Shown here in pieces: positions 1 through 8,406 of a stretch of 35,775 nt of DNA (position 1 is the first letter of the stretch; every line of letters begins with the position of its first letter). The notes under the pieces are model-generated. The model saw only the letters and a list, made by a program, of their open reading frames with translations, searched no databases and was not told the DNA's origin. Made by a program: the position numbers and the translations under genes. Source of the stretch: an archaeon (GTDB lineage: Archaea; Nanobdellota; Nanobdellia; Woesearchaeales; GW2011-AR15); contig JABHXU010000006.1 of assembly GCA_018657065.1 (NCBI GenBank), positions 1 through 35,775 of the forward strand, read 5' to 3'.

Positions 1-726
1 ATTGTAATTAACACAGAAAAAGATTATGTAAATATAAAAGGAATGAATAACTATGCTGCAGTGGATTTTAATTTAGATGGAAAAACAGTATTAAATGATA
101 TTGATGATTTTGAAATATATAATGTTCCTTTACTTGCAGGAAAATTAGATCCTTTAAGTGAAGAACATGATACTTATTTATCTACATATCTTTGTTATGA
201 ATATAAAGGATTAGCATATGCAGATGTATGTGTTGATACTGATCCATATGAAGTAAGTAATGCAGATAAAGCATGTAAAGCACAAAGTTCAATTAGTTTA
301 TCAGGAGGGCAAGGAGGTCCAGTAATTATTGAATCTGTTGAACCTAAAATGTTAATTAATGGAGACACTATTCGACCTCAATTTAAAATTTATATCCAAA
401 ATGTTGGACAAGGTACAGTTATTCAAAGTGGATCAATATATCAAGTTTGTAGTAAAGATTCTCTTAATTTGAACACATATAATACTGTGTCATTATCTGA
501 AGTTGAAATTTCAGGAAAAAAATTATCAGGAGGACAAATACAATGTGTGCCAAGTGTTCTTCAGCTTAGAAATGAAAAAGATTTTGTAACTTGTACTGTT
601 GCTCCGGGAAGTGCAATTCCTCGAAATACCTTATCATATAAATCACCATTAAAAATTGAAATTAATTATGGATATATGCAAGCACTATCAAAAGAAATAA
701 GTATTAGAAAAATATTAACATACTAA
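1..726 (+). CDS. Secreted beta-rich protein, paralogue 1 of 3 (5' end outside window)
   Basis: The reading frame is open from base 1, so the ATG at 43 is probably internal and the gene is cut at its 5' end; 241 residues are visible. No catalytic motif is recognised. The protein shares its architecture with the next two genes: a CYEYKG...C stretch with Cys about 12 residues apart, a third Cys shortly after (KACKA), a Gly-rich joint (SGGQGGP), a second beta-rich half with a QNVGQGT segment, further Cys residues, and a terminal SPLKIEINYGY strand. Alternating polar and hydrophobic strands suggest two immunoglobulin- or CARDB-like beta sandwiches, stabilised by disulfides outside the cell. It ends one base before the next ATG, so the pair is probably cotranscribed. 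The beta-sandwich fold is inference; the paralogy is visible directly. Confidence 0.8.
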   Translation: MVINTEKDYVNIKGMNNYAAVDFNLDGKTVLNDIDDFEIYNVPLLAGKLDPLSEEHDTYLSTYLCYEYKGLAYADVCVDTDPYEVSNADKACKAQSSISLSGGQGGPVIIESVEPKMLINGDTIRPQFKIYIQNVGQGTVIQSGSIYQVCSKDSLNLNTYNTVSLSEVEISGKKLSGGQIQCVPSVLQLRNEKDFVTCTVAPGSAIPRNTLSYKSPLKIEINYGYMQALSKEISIRKILTY

Positions 727-727
727 A

Positions 728-1621
728 ATGAAAAAATATATACTTTTCTTAACCTTAATGTTTTTAGTTACTTCTTGTGTTGATGATTCCTCAGGTGGAA
801 ATTCTGGCACAAATAATTGGAGAACAGGAATAGAGGGAATAACAATGAGTTTAGTACCAGATAATCCTCCTTCTGAAGTTCTTAGTAGTGGAAAGGTTCA
901 TGTGATTTTAAAATATGCAAATAAAGGAGCATCTTCGGCAGCACCATTTTTTTATTTAACAGGATATGATCCAAATATTTTAAGTTTTTCAAATCCTTAT
1001 GTTCAAGCTCCTGCAATAGGAGGAAAAGATCAATATAATTCAGTAGGAAGTCAAGAAGCATTTGTGCAATGGGAAGCACCAATAAACATGAATTCATTAT
1101 TTGAAGTAGATAATTTTAAACAAGCACTGAGTGTAACAACTTGTTATGCTTATGAAACAATAGCATATCCAATGATTTGTATAGATCCTCAAAAATATAA
1201 TTATGTGGAAGCTTCAAGTTGTGATTATAGTATAAAAGATTTAGGAAGTAGCCAAGGTGGACCTATAGGAGTTACGCAAGTTAAACAAAAGTCAACTGGT
1301 GACGAAGTATTTTTAGAAATTCATTTTCAAAATAAAGGCAAAGGAACTCCGTATATATCTAATGGAAATTGCTTAAATCTAAGACATGATGAAGTTGATA
1401 TGATTTATTTATCAAGTGTTTCAATGTCTTCAGGAAGCAATTTTGTTTGTGAACCTCAAGCAATTAGATTAATTAATAACGAAGGATATGCAGTTTGTAG
1501 AAAAGGACTTGATAATAAAAATTCATATTATGAAAGTCCATTAAAAATTCAAGTTAGATATAATTATAGAGATACACTTCCAAAAAAAGAAATAACAATT
1601 GTTAATGTTAACCGGAAGTAG
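728..1621 (+). CDS. Putative lipoprotein, beta-rich, paralogue 2 of 3
   Basis: A 297-residue protein with a lipoprotein-type signal: MKK, a hydrophobic stretch, then LVTSC with the candidate lipidated Cys at residue 17, followed by a Ser/Gly/Asn-rich linker. The mature part repeats the plan of its neighbours: a CYAYET...C pair, a third Cys (SSCDYS), the joint GSSQGGP, a second half with QNKGKGT, two later Cys, and a closing SPLKIQVRYNY strand. No enzyme motif is visible, so a structural or binding role at the cell surface is likely. It begins one base after the previous stop, which implies translational coupling. The cleavage and lipidation call rests only on the lipobox. Confidence 0.85.
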   Translation: MKKYILFLTLMFLVTSCVDDSSGGNSGTNNWRTGIEGITMSLVPDNPPSEVLSSGKVHVILKYANKGASSAAPFFYLTGYDPNILSFSNPYVQAPAIGGKDQYNSVGSQEAFVQWEAPINMNSLFEVDNFKQALSVTTCYAYETIAYPMICIDPQKYNYVEASSCDYSIKDLGSSQGGPIGVTQVKQKSTGDEVFLEIHFQNKGKGTPYISNGNCLNLRHDEVDMIYLSSVSMSSGSNFVCEPQAIRLINNEGYAVCRKGLDNKNSYYESPLKIQVRYNYRDTLPKKEITIVNVNRK

Positions 1622-1667
1622 AAAAATTTATATTGTAAATTAATAAAAAAAATAATAAGGTGATATC

Positions 1668-2624
1668 ATGAAAAAAATCAAGTTGTTGTTATTCTTAGTA
1701 GTTGTTTCATTTTTATTAATGGGACAAGAAGGTTGTCAATCAGGAGGAAATGGTGGAGGAGAATCTAAAAATAAAATAGATCCTTATATTGGTGGAACAA
1801 GAGGTCTTTCTATTCAATATGCAGAAGGTGCACCACCTAGTGAAGTATTTGATAATAAGCAATGGACTTTTGATGTTGAAGTCAAATTGAATAATGTTGG
1901 AGAAGCAGATGTAGATAAAGACGATGTATTAGTCAAATTATCTGGACTTAATCCTGCAGATTTTGGAAAAACAGAAAGTTCATTTATTAAAAGAGGAATA
2001 AATGAAGATATCTATTCAACAAGAAAAGATTTTGAAGGAAATGTAATTGAAGCACCAGAAGTTTATGTAACTTTTACAGGTTTAACTTTTCAAGACGAAT
2101 TATCTGGAAATCAAGAATTTCCAGTTCGAGCAGATGTTTGTTACACATATGAAACAGAAGCACAAGCAGATGGCTGTATAAGAGAAGATGTATTATCAGT
2201 AGATGCAGACGCTGTTTGTCAAGTGAATGAAGAAAAAACTGTTTATAATTCCGGAGCACCAATTCAAGTTACAGCATTTCAAGAACAGTCTTCAGGATCA
2301 GATAAAGTCAGATATTTGTTCACAATTGAACACCAAGGAACTGGAAGAGTGTTTTTACCTAGATCTGAGTGTCCATCAGGAAGATCTTCTGAAAACAAGA
2401 TTCATTTTAAAATTGAATCTAATGTAGCAGATTTAAACTGTAATGGATTAATTGATGGTAGTGGGAAAGAAGGAAACATACTACTTAATAATGGACAAAG
2501 AGTACTTCAATGTGTCCAACAAACAAAAAGCAATTTAGATTATATTGATAAAGTTCAAATAACCTTATCTTATGATTATAAAGAGTTTTTTGAACAACCA
2601 TTATTAATTAAGAAAAGCTCTTAA
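1668..2624 (+). CDS. Putative lipoprotein, beta-rich, paralogue 3 of 3
   Basis: A 318-residue secreted protein. The N-terminus is MKKIK, a hydrophobic core, then MGQEGC followed by a Gly/Ser linker. The Cys sits where a lipidated residue would be, but QEG is not a classical lipobox. The core repeats the family plan: VCYTYETE...C, AVCQV, a shortened joint NSGAP, and a second half with EHQGTGR and later Cys. It is the most diverged of the three. A good ribosome site (aggtga, 1658-1663) lies before the ATG, and a TATA-like tttatatt at 1627-1634 may give it its own promoter. Its stop overlaps the stop of the convergent coiled-coil gene in the bases TTAA. Confidence 0.85.
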   Translation: MKKIKLLLFLVVVSFLLMGQEGCQSGGNGGGESKNKIDPYIGGTRGLSIQYAEGAPPSEVFDNKQWTFDVEVKLNNVGEADVDKDDVLVKLSGLNPADFGKTESSFIKRGINEDIYSTRKDFEGNVIEAPEVYVTFTGLTFQDELSGNQEFPVRADVCYTYETEAQADGCIREDVLSVDADAVCQVNEEKTVYNSGAPIQVTAFQEQSSGSDKVRYLFTIEHQGTGRVFLPRSECPSGRSSENKIHFKIESNVADLNCNGLIDGSGKEGNILLNNGQRVLQCVQQTKSNLDYIDKVQITLSYDYKEFFEQPLLIKKSS

Positions 2625-3532
2625 TTTAAGAGATTTGAAATTTTTTCTTTTAATTCTTTTTCTCTTTTAACATATTTTAGTTTAACAGATTTTAGTTCAG
2701 AATAATATCTACTAAGATCTTTTTGTAACGAGTCAATTTTAGATTTATATTCAATTTCTTTTGAAATATGTTGTTTTGTTATTTCTCTTAATTTATTTTC
2801 AAGTTCACTTCTTAAAACCTGCACTTTTTTTTCAAGAACATGTTTGTTTCCTAAAGATCTACTATTTAATTCATTTATTTTAAACACTAGTTTATTATTT
2901 AGAGCTTTTAGTTTTTGATTATCTTTAATAGAATCGACATTAGTTACTCTTAGATCATTATTTTTTCTTGCTAAAAACATAACTTTATCTTTTAGAATCT
3001 CAGTTTGTTTGTTTTTATCTAACTTAAAAGTTTCAACTTCTTTTAAAATATTTTTATGAGATCTTTGTTTTAATTTATGTTCATCAAGGAGTTTATTTAC
3101 TCTTTTTTCAAAATCTTTTTTTAAACCATATTTAATTCGAATGTGTTGTTCTTTTATATTTTTATTTTCATCTTTAATTTTTTTTGTAAAAATTAGAAGT
3201 TCTGTATGTTTTGATTCAAGTTTTTTGTATTTTTGTTTTTCAAGAATTAAGAGATGATTTATGCCTTGTTTAAATGTATTATAATCAAGAATGATTTTTT
3301 TATGAAACTCTTGAAATTTTTTTTCCTTATGATTTAAAATATTAATTAAATCTTGAAATTTTTTTTCGTTTAAATTCGTTTTATGCTCTATTAAATGTTT
3401 TTTGAGATCTAAGTTTTCCTGCTCAATTCGTTTTATGCTTTTTATATTTTTATATATTTTAGAAAGAAGAGCTTGATTATTATTAGGATTTGAAGTAATA
3501 AATTCTAATTTATCATATTCAGGTAGTTTCAT
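2621..3532 (-). CDS. Long coiled-coil protein downstream of RFC small subunit
   Basis: About 303 residues, almost entirely heptad-patterned Lys/Glu/Leu/Ile sequence, predicted as one long alpha-helical coiled coil with no membrane segment and no enzyme motif. I chose the ATG at 3532 (MKLPEYDK) over the TTG four codons upstream because gaggt sits about six bases before it. With this start the gene begins eight bases after the rfcS stop, and the ribosome site follows that stop directly, so the two are almost certainly one operon. SMC-, Rad50- or tropomyosin-like similarity would come from composition alone, so no family is assigned. A structural or scaffolding role tied to replication is inferred only from position. 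Confidence 0.8.
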   Translation of the reverse strand: MKLPEYDKLEFITSNPNNNQALLSKIYKNIKSIKRIEQENLDLKKHLIEHKTNLNEKKFQDLINILNHKEKKFQEFHKKIILDYNTFKQGINHLLILEKQKYKKLESKHTELLIFTKKIKDENKNIKEQHIRIKYGLKKDFEKRVNKLLDEHKLKQRSHKNILKEVETFKLDKNKQTEILKDKVMFLARKNNDLRVTNVDSIKDNQKLKALNNKLVFKINELNSRSLGNKHVLEKKVQVLRSELENKLREITKQHISKEIEYKSKIDSLQKDLSRYYSELKSVKLKYVKREKELKEKISNLLN

Positions 3533-3540
3533 TGAAAACC

Positions 3541-4500
3541 TCAAGGATTACTAATTAAAGAGATTCCAGCTAGAAGAGCTTGTAGTTGAATAAATTCATC
3601 ACTTCCTTCTACTAATCTAAATTCAATCTCTCCACATAATTTAATCATTGCAAGTTTTTTAAGGTTTTCTATATCTAATTTCCAAATTGATGATGATATT
3701 TGTTTAATAATATCAAGGCCAGAAAGACCATTTTCATACATAATATTTAACATTTCTTTTCTTGATTCAAGTATTTTACCATCAATTGATAAGGTTAGAA
3801 TTTGAGTAATTTCTTTAGGTAAAGCTTGCGATGCTATTGAGTAGACTGTTTTTTCTGTAATTTCTTTAGATATAGCAGCACAACTTTGAAGAATATTTTC
3901 AACTTTTCTACAATCTCCTTGGCTTACTTCAAATAATGCAAGTTTTCCATCTTCACTGATTGTAAATCCTTCTATTTTTGCAATTTTATCAATTATTAAA
4001 TAAATTTCATCTTTAGGAAGAGGTTTAAATTTGAATACAACGCATCTACTTTGAATAGGATCTAGGATTTTTGAAGAATAATTACAAGATAAAATAAATC
4101 TACAAGTTTTAGTATAGTTTTCCATTGTTCTTCTTAATGCTTGTTGTGCTTCTCTTGTTAAAGCGTCACATTCATCTAAGAATATTATTTTAAAAGGAAC
4201 ATCACCAATAGCTTTTGTTCTTGCAAAATCTTTGACTTTAATTCTAACAACATCAATTCCTCTTTCATCAGAAGCATTAAGTTCTAAAAAATTATTTCTC
4301 CAAGTGTCTCCAAATAATTCTTTTGCAGTAACTAAAGCAAGAGTTGATTTACCTATTCCAGCAGAACCAGCAAATAATAAATGTGGCATATTTTTTTGTT
4401 TTACAAATGCCTCTACTCTTTTTACAATGTCTTTTTGTCCACGAACTTCTAAGAATGTTTGAGGTCTATACTTTTCAGTCCAAATAGTAACATCAACCAT
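3541..4500 (-). CDS. rfcS: Replication factor C small subunit
   Basis: Clamp-loader ATPase subunit that, with the large subunit, opens PCNA and loads it on primed DNA. At 319 residues it has the usual archaeal length and no intein. Visible motifs are the RFC N-terminal WTEKYRP (7-13), Walker A GSAGIGKS (45-52), Walker B DECD (109-112), sensor 1 (FILSCN, about 135-140) and the clamp-loader SRC arginine-finger motif (151-153). The C-terminal collar domain follows. The gene is first of a two-gene unit with the coiled-coil gene. The usual neighbour, the large subunit, is not in the window. Confidence 0.97.
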   Translation of the reverse strand: MVDVTIWTEKYRPQTFLEVRGQKDIVKRVEAFVKQKNMPHLLFAGSAGIGKSTLALVTAKELFGDTWRNNFLELNASDERGIDVVRIKVKDFARTKAIGDVPFKIIFLDECDALTREAQQALRRTMENYTKTCRFILSCNYSSKILDPIQSRCVVFKFKPLPKDEIYLIIDKIAKIEGFTISEDGKLALFEVSQGDCRKVENILQSCAAISKEITEKTVYSIASQALPKEITQILTLSIDGKILESRKEMLNIMYENGLSGLDIIKQISSSIWKLDIENLKKLAMIKLCGEIEFRLVEGSDEFIQLQALLAGISLISNP

Positions 4501-4625
4501 AGAATCATAGAATAGTATTTAATTTAAAAAACTATAGTAATAAAATAAAAAGAAATAATTATATTATGTCTTCTTCTGCAATTAATAAAAATTTAAGAAT
4601 TTTTAAAATTGCGTTCAGCGAATAT

Positions 4626-4904
4626 TTAAATAATATCCTCTTCAGCAATTACCATGAAATCTCCCATGGCAATAACTGCACTAAAAGGAATTAATAATCT
4701 ATTTTGTTTATCTTTTTCTAATTCTAATTTTTCAGTATACGTGCTTGGATTATTCACCACCATATGAATTAGTTCACCAGACTTTGTTTCAAATATTAAA
4801 TCCCCAACTTCTCCAAATCTTTTTCCAGTTTTACTAACAATAGTTTTACCTAATAATTGTTTTGAGAACTTTCTTGTTTCATCTTCAATTCCTTTTTTAA
4901 CCAT
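4626..4904 (-). CDS. PRC-barrel domain protein
   Basis: A 92-residue protein that is essentially one PRC barrel. GKTIVSKTGKRFGEVGDL is the typical first two strands with the conserved Gly, and the LIPFSAV...GDFMVI part is the closing strands. Small stand-alone PRC-barrel proteins are common in archaea. Relatives of the fold act in RNA processing (RimM) and as adaptors in photosynthesis, but the role here is unknown. The ATG is preceded by gaggga at good spacing, and a TATA-like ttataaat lies around 4949-4956 on the minus strand, predicting a leader of about 20 bases. It appears to be a single-gene unit. Confidence 0.85.
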   Translation of the reverse strand: MVKKGIEDETRKFSKQLLGKTIVSKTGKRFGEVGDLIFETKSGELIHMVVNNPSTYTEKLELEKDKQNRLLIPFSAVIAMGDFMVIAEEDII

Positions 4905-4990
4905 GAATATCCCTCGCTTGATTGATGGTATTATTAAATTAAATTAGTTATAAATAGTTTTCGGTTAAATCTTATTGAGGTAAATAAATA

Positions 4991-5764
4991 CTATTTCATC
5001 ATAGAGTGCCACGGTTGGGCAAGAACAGCATCTTTTTTATTGAAATGCCAGTTAATCATATATGCACCAACAACAAATCCTAAGATTAGAGATACAACTG
5101 GAGGTAAAAAATATACTGTTGCAGCAGTACCAGCAACAAATGCCACAGTAAATGTCCAAAAATGAACATGAGGATAAAATAAATATAAACCCAGATTTTG
5201 AGGAAGTGGGATAATTGCAAAGATTGCAAATAATATGCTCATAAACATTAATTGACTAACAAAAGGATTGCTTTTAAATGGAGATAAAGCTATAGCTAAA
5301 ACCATGTTCATAAAAGGTCCCATAAATCCAACTTTTGCCCATTCCCAATCATTTGTGTAATATCTAAATTCTCCAAGCCTAGATGCTGTTAAATGTCTAA
5401 CATTTATTCCTCCTGGTAAAAAGAATATTAAAAGACCTCTAGATGCAAAAGTAATAACAATAGCAAGCATTAAACCCATCATTCCATATTCATAAACAGG
5501 ATCATAACCATAGTAAACAGAAACAAAACGTTGACCTATTTGATTGAATAAAATACAAATTAATGCAAATAATGCCGAAGAAGCAAAATTAAACAAACCA
5601 GTAAAAAGACTGAATTTTTCACCACCCCAATCATCAAAAGACCATACAAAAGCAATCATGAAAACAGTTATTGCTACTTGTTTAATTTCTTCTTTAGATA
5701 AAGATAAACCATACCGTTTCATATTATACCAAAATGTTCGGTATTCTTTTGCATATGATCCCAT
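4991..5764 (-). CDS. Site-2-protease-like (M50) membrane protein without catalytic residues
   Basis: A 257-residue polytopic membrane protein with about six hydrophobic segments. The layout matches M50 intramembrane metalloproteases: a first core helix where HExxH is expected, a GPxxN turn (GPFMN, 149-153), and an IPLP segment (185-188) where the second metal-ligand motif (PxxDG) is expected. In this copy HExxH reads NQIGQ (74-78) and the PxxDG region reads PQNLG, so the two His, the Glu and the Asp are all replaced. It is probably a non-peptidase homologue, such as a binding or regulatory pseudo-protease. It starts five bases after the TraB gene stop and is likely cotranscribed with it. The family call depends on the GPxxN and IPLP landmarks and is moderately sure. 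Confidence 0.65.
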   Translation of the reverse strand: MGSYAKEYRTFWYNMKRYGLSLSKEEIKQVAITVFMIAFVWSFDDWGGEKFSLFTGLFNFASSALFALICILFNQIGQRFVSVYYGYDPVYEYGMMGLMLAIVITFASRGLLIFFLPGGINVRHLTASRLGEFRYYTNDWEWAKVGFMGPFMNMVLAIALSPFKSNPFVSQLMFMSILFAIFAIIPLPQNLGLYLFYPHVHFWTFTVAFVAGTAATVYFLPPVVSLILGFVVGAYMINWHFNKKDAVLAQPWHSMMK

Positions 5765-5769
5765 ACAGG

Positions 5770-6450
5770 TTATACAGCTTCGTTACTATTTAAAATTTTC
5801 TTAAGATATTTAGTTATTCCATTAACGTGTCCAGCACCTACAACAGCTAATATTTTATCATTAGGAAAAACGAGTGAAAGTGCAACAAGTTTCTTACCCA
5901 TGTATATATCTCTTTCATAAACAAGAACTTTGTAGATTGTTGGATATTTATCTTTGACTTCAGATATGACAAACTCAATTAATTTATCAGATGGAACATT
6001 GTTTAAATCAATTGTTTCCTTTGTTTTAGTTCCTTTTAATATATCAAAAATAATTTTTACTAGCTCTTTAAATTTAAAAAATTTTGAAAATCTTCTAAGA
6101 GTTATTTGGATATCCCTATCAATTAAAGCAATTTTAGATTTGTTTTTTTTAGCAGTTTTATATGCTGTAAACATGTCTTCTCCTGGATTGATATCTAAAA
6201 TTTTCCCAATTTTCTTTTGAGCAAATTCTCCAAAAATATAAAATAAGAATCCGCCTAGGCCAAGATATTTGATCATTTCAAGATTTTTTGGTCTTTTTGT
6301 ATTATGTTGTAAACTATGAAGTCTATTTTTATCTAGTTCAATAGCAACAATTTCAGGATTTAATTCACGAATTTGTTTTTTAACTTGAGACACACTCTGC
6401 TTTGCTACATGTGAAGTTCCTAAAACATAAATATTGTTAATATTCTTCAT
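5770..6450 (-). CDS. TraB/PrgY-family domain protein
   Basis: A 226-residue protein with the TraB-domain landmarks: LGTSHVAKQS near the N-terminus, VAIELDKNR, the ALIDRD segment, an RxxY-like part near VYERD, and the closing GAGHVNGI. The family (bacterial TraB/PrgY, GumN/TiKI-like) has been linked to pheromone control and to a metal-dependent peptidase fold; archaeal function is unknown. Archaeal members often carry a hydrophobic C-terminal region. This one stops after the soluble domain, and the next gene downstream is a separate membrane protein five bases away, so the pair may work together. The domain call is confident; the biochemical role is open. Confidence 0.88.
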   Translation of the reverse strand: MKNINNIYVLGTSHVAKQSVSQVKKQIRELNPEIVAIELDKNRLHSLQHNTKRPKNLEMIKYLGLGGFLFYIFGEFAQKKIGKILDINPGEDMFTAYKTAKKNKSKIALIDRDIQITLRRFSKFFKFKELVKIIFDILKGTKTKETIDLNNVPSDKLIEFVISEVKDKYPTIYKVLVYERDIYMGKKLVALSLVFPNDKILAVVGAGHVNGITKYLKKILNSNEAV

Positions 6451-6471
6451 TTTTAGATTTAGTAAAAAGAA

Positions 6472-8406
6472 CTATTTCTTATTGTTTTTTAATTCATTAA
6501 CTAAAATATCTAATAGTTCTTGTTTTTTATTGGCTTTTGCTACTTTTTTAGCTAATTTAATGTTTTTGTTAATATATTTAATCCAATTTTTAAAAGCATC
6601 TTCATCAAGAAGATGTTGAAATCTTTTTTGTTCCATATTTTGAATAGAAACAATGAATTCTGGGAGTGTTTTTGCTTTTCTTTCACCAAAGTTAAATTTA
6701 TTTTCTAAAGTTTTTTTATTTATTTTTTCTCTTCTAATATTAATAGTACCTAATTTTTTTACAATAAAAACTAAGGCAATAACAAAAATTATTGAAATTA
6801 ATAAAATACCTAAAGGCTCTTTGACAGAGTCTAAGCCAGAAGTAAATAAAATAGATTTTCTAAATGCTTCGCTGCCTGAAACAACAGGATTATATTTTAT
6901 TTTTTCAATTATATATTTAGGCATACTTTCAATTGGAAATACAATTCCTGAAGTTAAAAGAAGTAAAGTAGCAACACTTACTGAAGCAAGCATTGACATT
7001 TCTTCAGTATTAAATATATCACCTATAAGCATTCCAATTAATATGAATAGGGACATTATAATGAATAAACTAAGAAGTAATATTCCAAAAGAATTTAGAA
7101 AACTGATTTTAAAATAAAATTGCGAAACAACTAAGATTATTAAAACTTGGACTAAAAGTAGAATTAAACTAGTCATATAAGTTGCGGTAGTATATAACCA
7201 AGGTTTAGTTGGAGTGGTGAAAATTCTAAAATGTGCTCTGGAATTTTTTTCCATAACTATTAAAGTTGAAGGAAGTAATAACCCAATAAACATAATTAAA
7301 ATAACAATTAAACTAGGAAATAAATATCCAAGATTTGAATCTGACTGAACAATAGGATTAATTTCTGTGGTGATAGGAGAAACAATATTCTCTGTGTTTG
7401 TTATTTGAATATTATTAATATTTGAAATTAATTCGTCAATTTTTTTGTTTAATTCTTCTGATTTTAAAGCAATCTCATCAGCGTTTGTTTTAGCAGTATT
7501 AATTTTGATTATAGCTTGAGAACTAACGTCTCCAGCATCTTCAAGTTTATCTGTAAGCTTACCTAATGAATCAGATATCTTAGCATTTAAAGCTGCTAGT
7601 TTTTTTGTGGTTGAATTATGAACATTATCTATTTCACCTTCAACATCAGTTACAGCGTCTTCAATATCTTCCAAATAATCAGATTGGTTTCCTGTTAAAC
7701 TCGTATCATCAAGGTCATTAATAGCATCTATTGCTTCTTCAATCATCTCATCTGTATCTTTTTTCAAATTATCTAATTCAGTATCAATATCTGTTACAGA
7801 AAAACTAGCTTCACTCCCACTAGTATCAAAATCTATTTCTCCAAGATTTGTTGAAGAATCTTTAGTATTTTTTATAATAAGTAAATTTTTGGATTCAATA
7901 TCTTTAATCATTGGATTTGAATCAATTAATCCTGCTTTTGTCATAAATAATGTAGTGATAATATCTTCTGTTAATCCTTTACTAATATCTGTAGAAACTT
8001 GTGCAAAGGATTCTTCTAAAGTGGACATGACTAAATAAACTAAATTAATTTTTGATTGATCTACATGAAATAAAATTATTTTTGATCCTTCATTGTCTAA
8101 GGTTAGATCTGGAGGAAAAACAACACAAGCATGAGTTTTTTGTTCTTTAACTGTATTTGTACATTCTAATTCAGAACCAACTTGAGTGATTGCAAAGCTT
8201 TCATTATCTAATTTAGCTATAAATTCTCTACTAAGATCAGAATAACTATCAGAATATACTGCAAGATTTAAATTAAAAGTATTAGAATTAAATGAAATTC
8301 CAACAAGTAAAATTATTAAAAGAGGACCTAAAACTAAAACTAAAGTTGATATCTTAGATCTTAAGAGCATCTTAATATTTTTTTTAATTGTTAATCCTAG
8401 TTTCAT
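6472..8406 (-). CDS. ABC-2 type transporter permease with long extracytoplasmic coiled-coil domain
   Basis: A 644-residue membrane subunit of an ABC exporter. One transmembrane helix lies near the N-terminus (about 18-36). About 330 residues follow outside the membrane, including a Thr/Asp-rich coiled-coil stretch. A bundle of about five helices comes next (from about residue 365, LGYLFPSLIVIL), then a Lys-rich cytoplasmic helical tail of roughly 100 residues. This plan resembles ABC2_membrane_3 proteins such as YhgE/Pip-like exporters. The substrate is unknown. Its ATG overlaps the stop of the ATPase gene as ATGA, so the two subunits are coupled. Confidence 0.88.
   Translation of the reverse strand: MKLGLTIKKNIKMLLRSKISTLVLVLGPLLIILLVGISFNSNTFNLNLAVYSDSYSDLSREFIAKLDNESFAITQVGSELECTNTVKEQKTHACVVFPPDLTLDNEGSKIILFHVDQSKINLVYLVMSTLEESFAQVSTDISKGLTEDIITTLFMTKAGLIDSNPMIKDIESKNLLIIKNTKDSSTNLGEIDFDTSGSEASFSVTDIDTELDNLKKDTDEMIEEAIDAINDLDDTSLTGNQSDYLEDIEDAVTDVEGEIDNVHNSTTKKLAALNAKISDSLGKLTDKLEDAGDVSSQAIIKINTAKTNADEIALKSEELNKKIDELISNINNIQITNTENIVSPITTEINPIVQSDSNLGYLFPSLIVILIMFIGLLLPSTLIVMEKNSRAHFRIFTTPTKPWLYTTATYMTSLILLLVQVLIILVVSQFYFKISFLNSFGILLLSLFIIMSLFILIGMLIGDIFNTEEMSMLASVSVATLLLLTSGIVFPIESMPKYIIEKIKYNPVVSGSEAFRKSILFTSGLDSVKEPLGILLISIIFVIALVFIVKKLGTINIRREKINKKTLENKFNFGERKAKTLPEFIVSIQNMEQKRFQHLLDEDAFKNWIKYINKNIKLAKKVAKANKKQELLDILVNELKNNKK

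Noticed and set aside
3533-3544. TTG start for the coiled-coil gene
   Set aside because: The ATG at 3532 has gaggt at proper spacing; the TTG overlaps the rfcS stop and has no ribosome site of its own.
4501-4625. Small gene or RNA between rfcS and the PRC-barrel gene
   Set aside because: Only AT-rich sequence with short imperfect pairings and no convincing ORF or RNA signature.
4991-5764. Active M50 intramembrane protease
   Set aside because: No HExxH anywhere in the protein, and the second motif lacks the Asp ligand.
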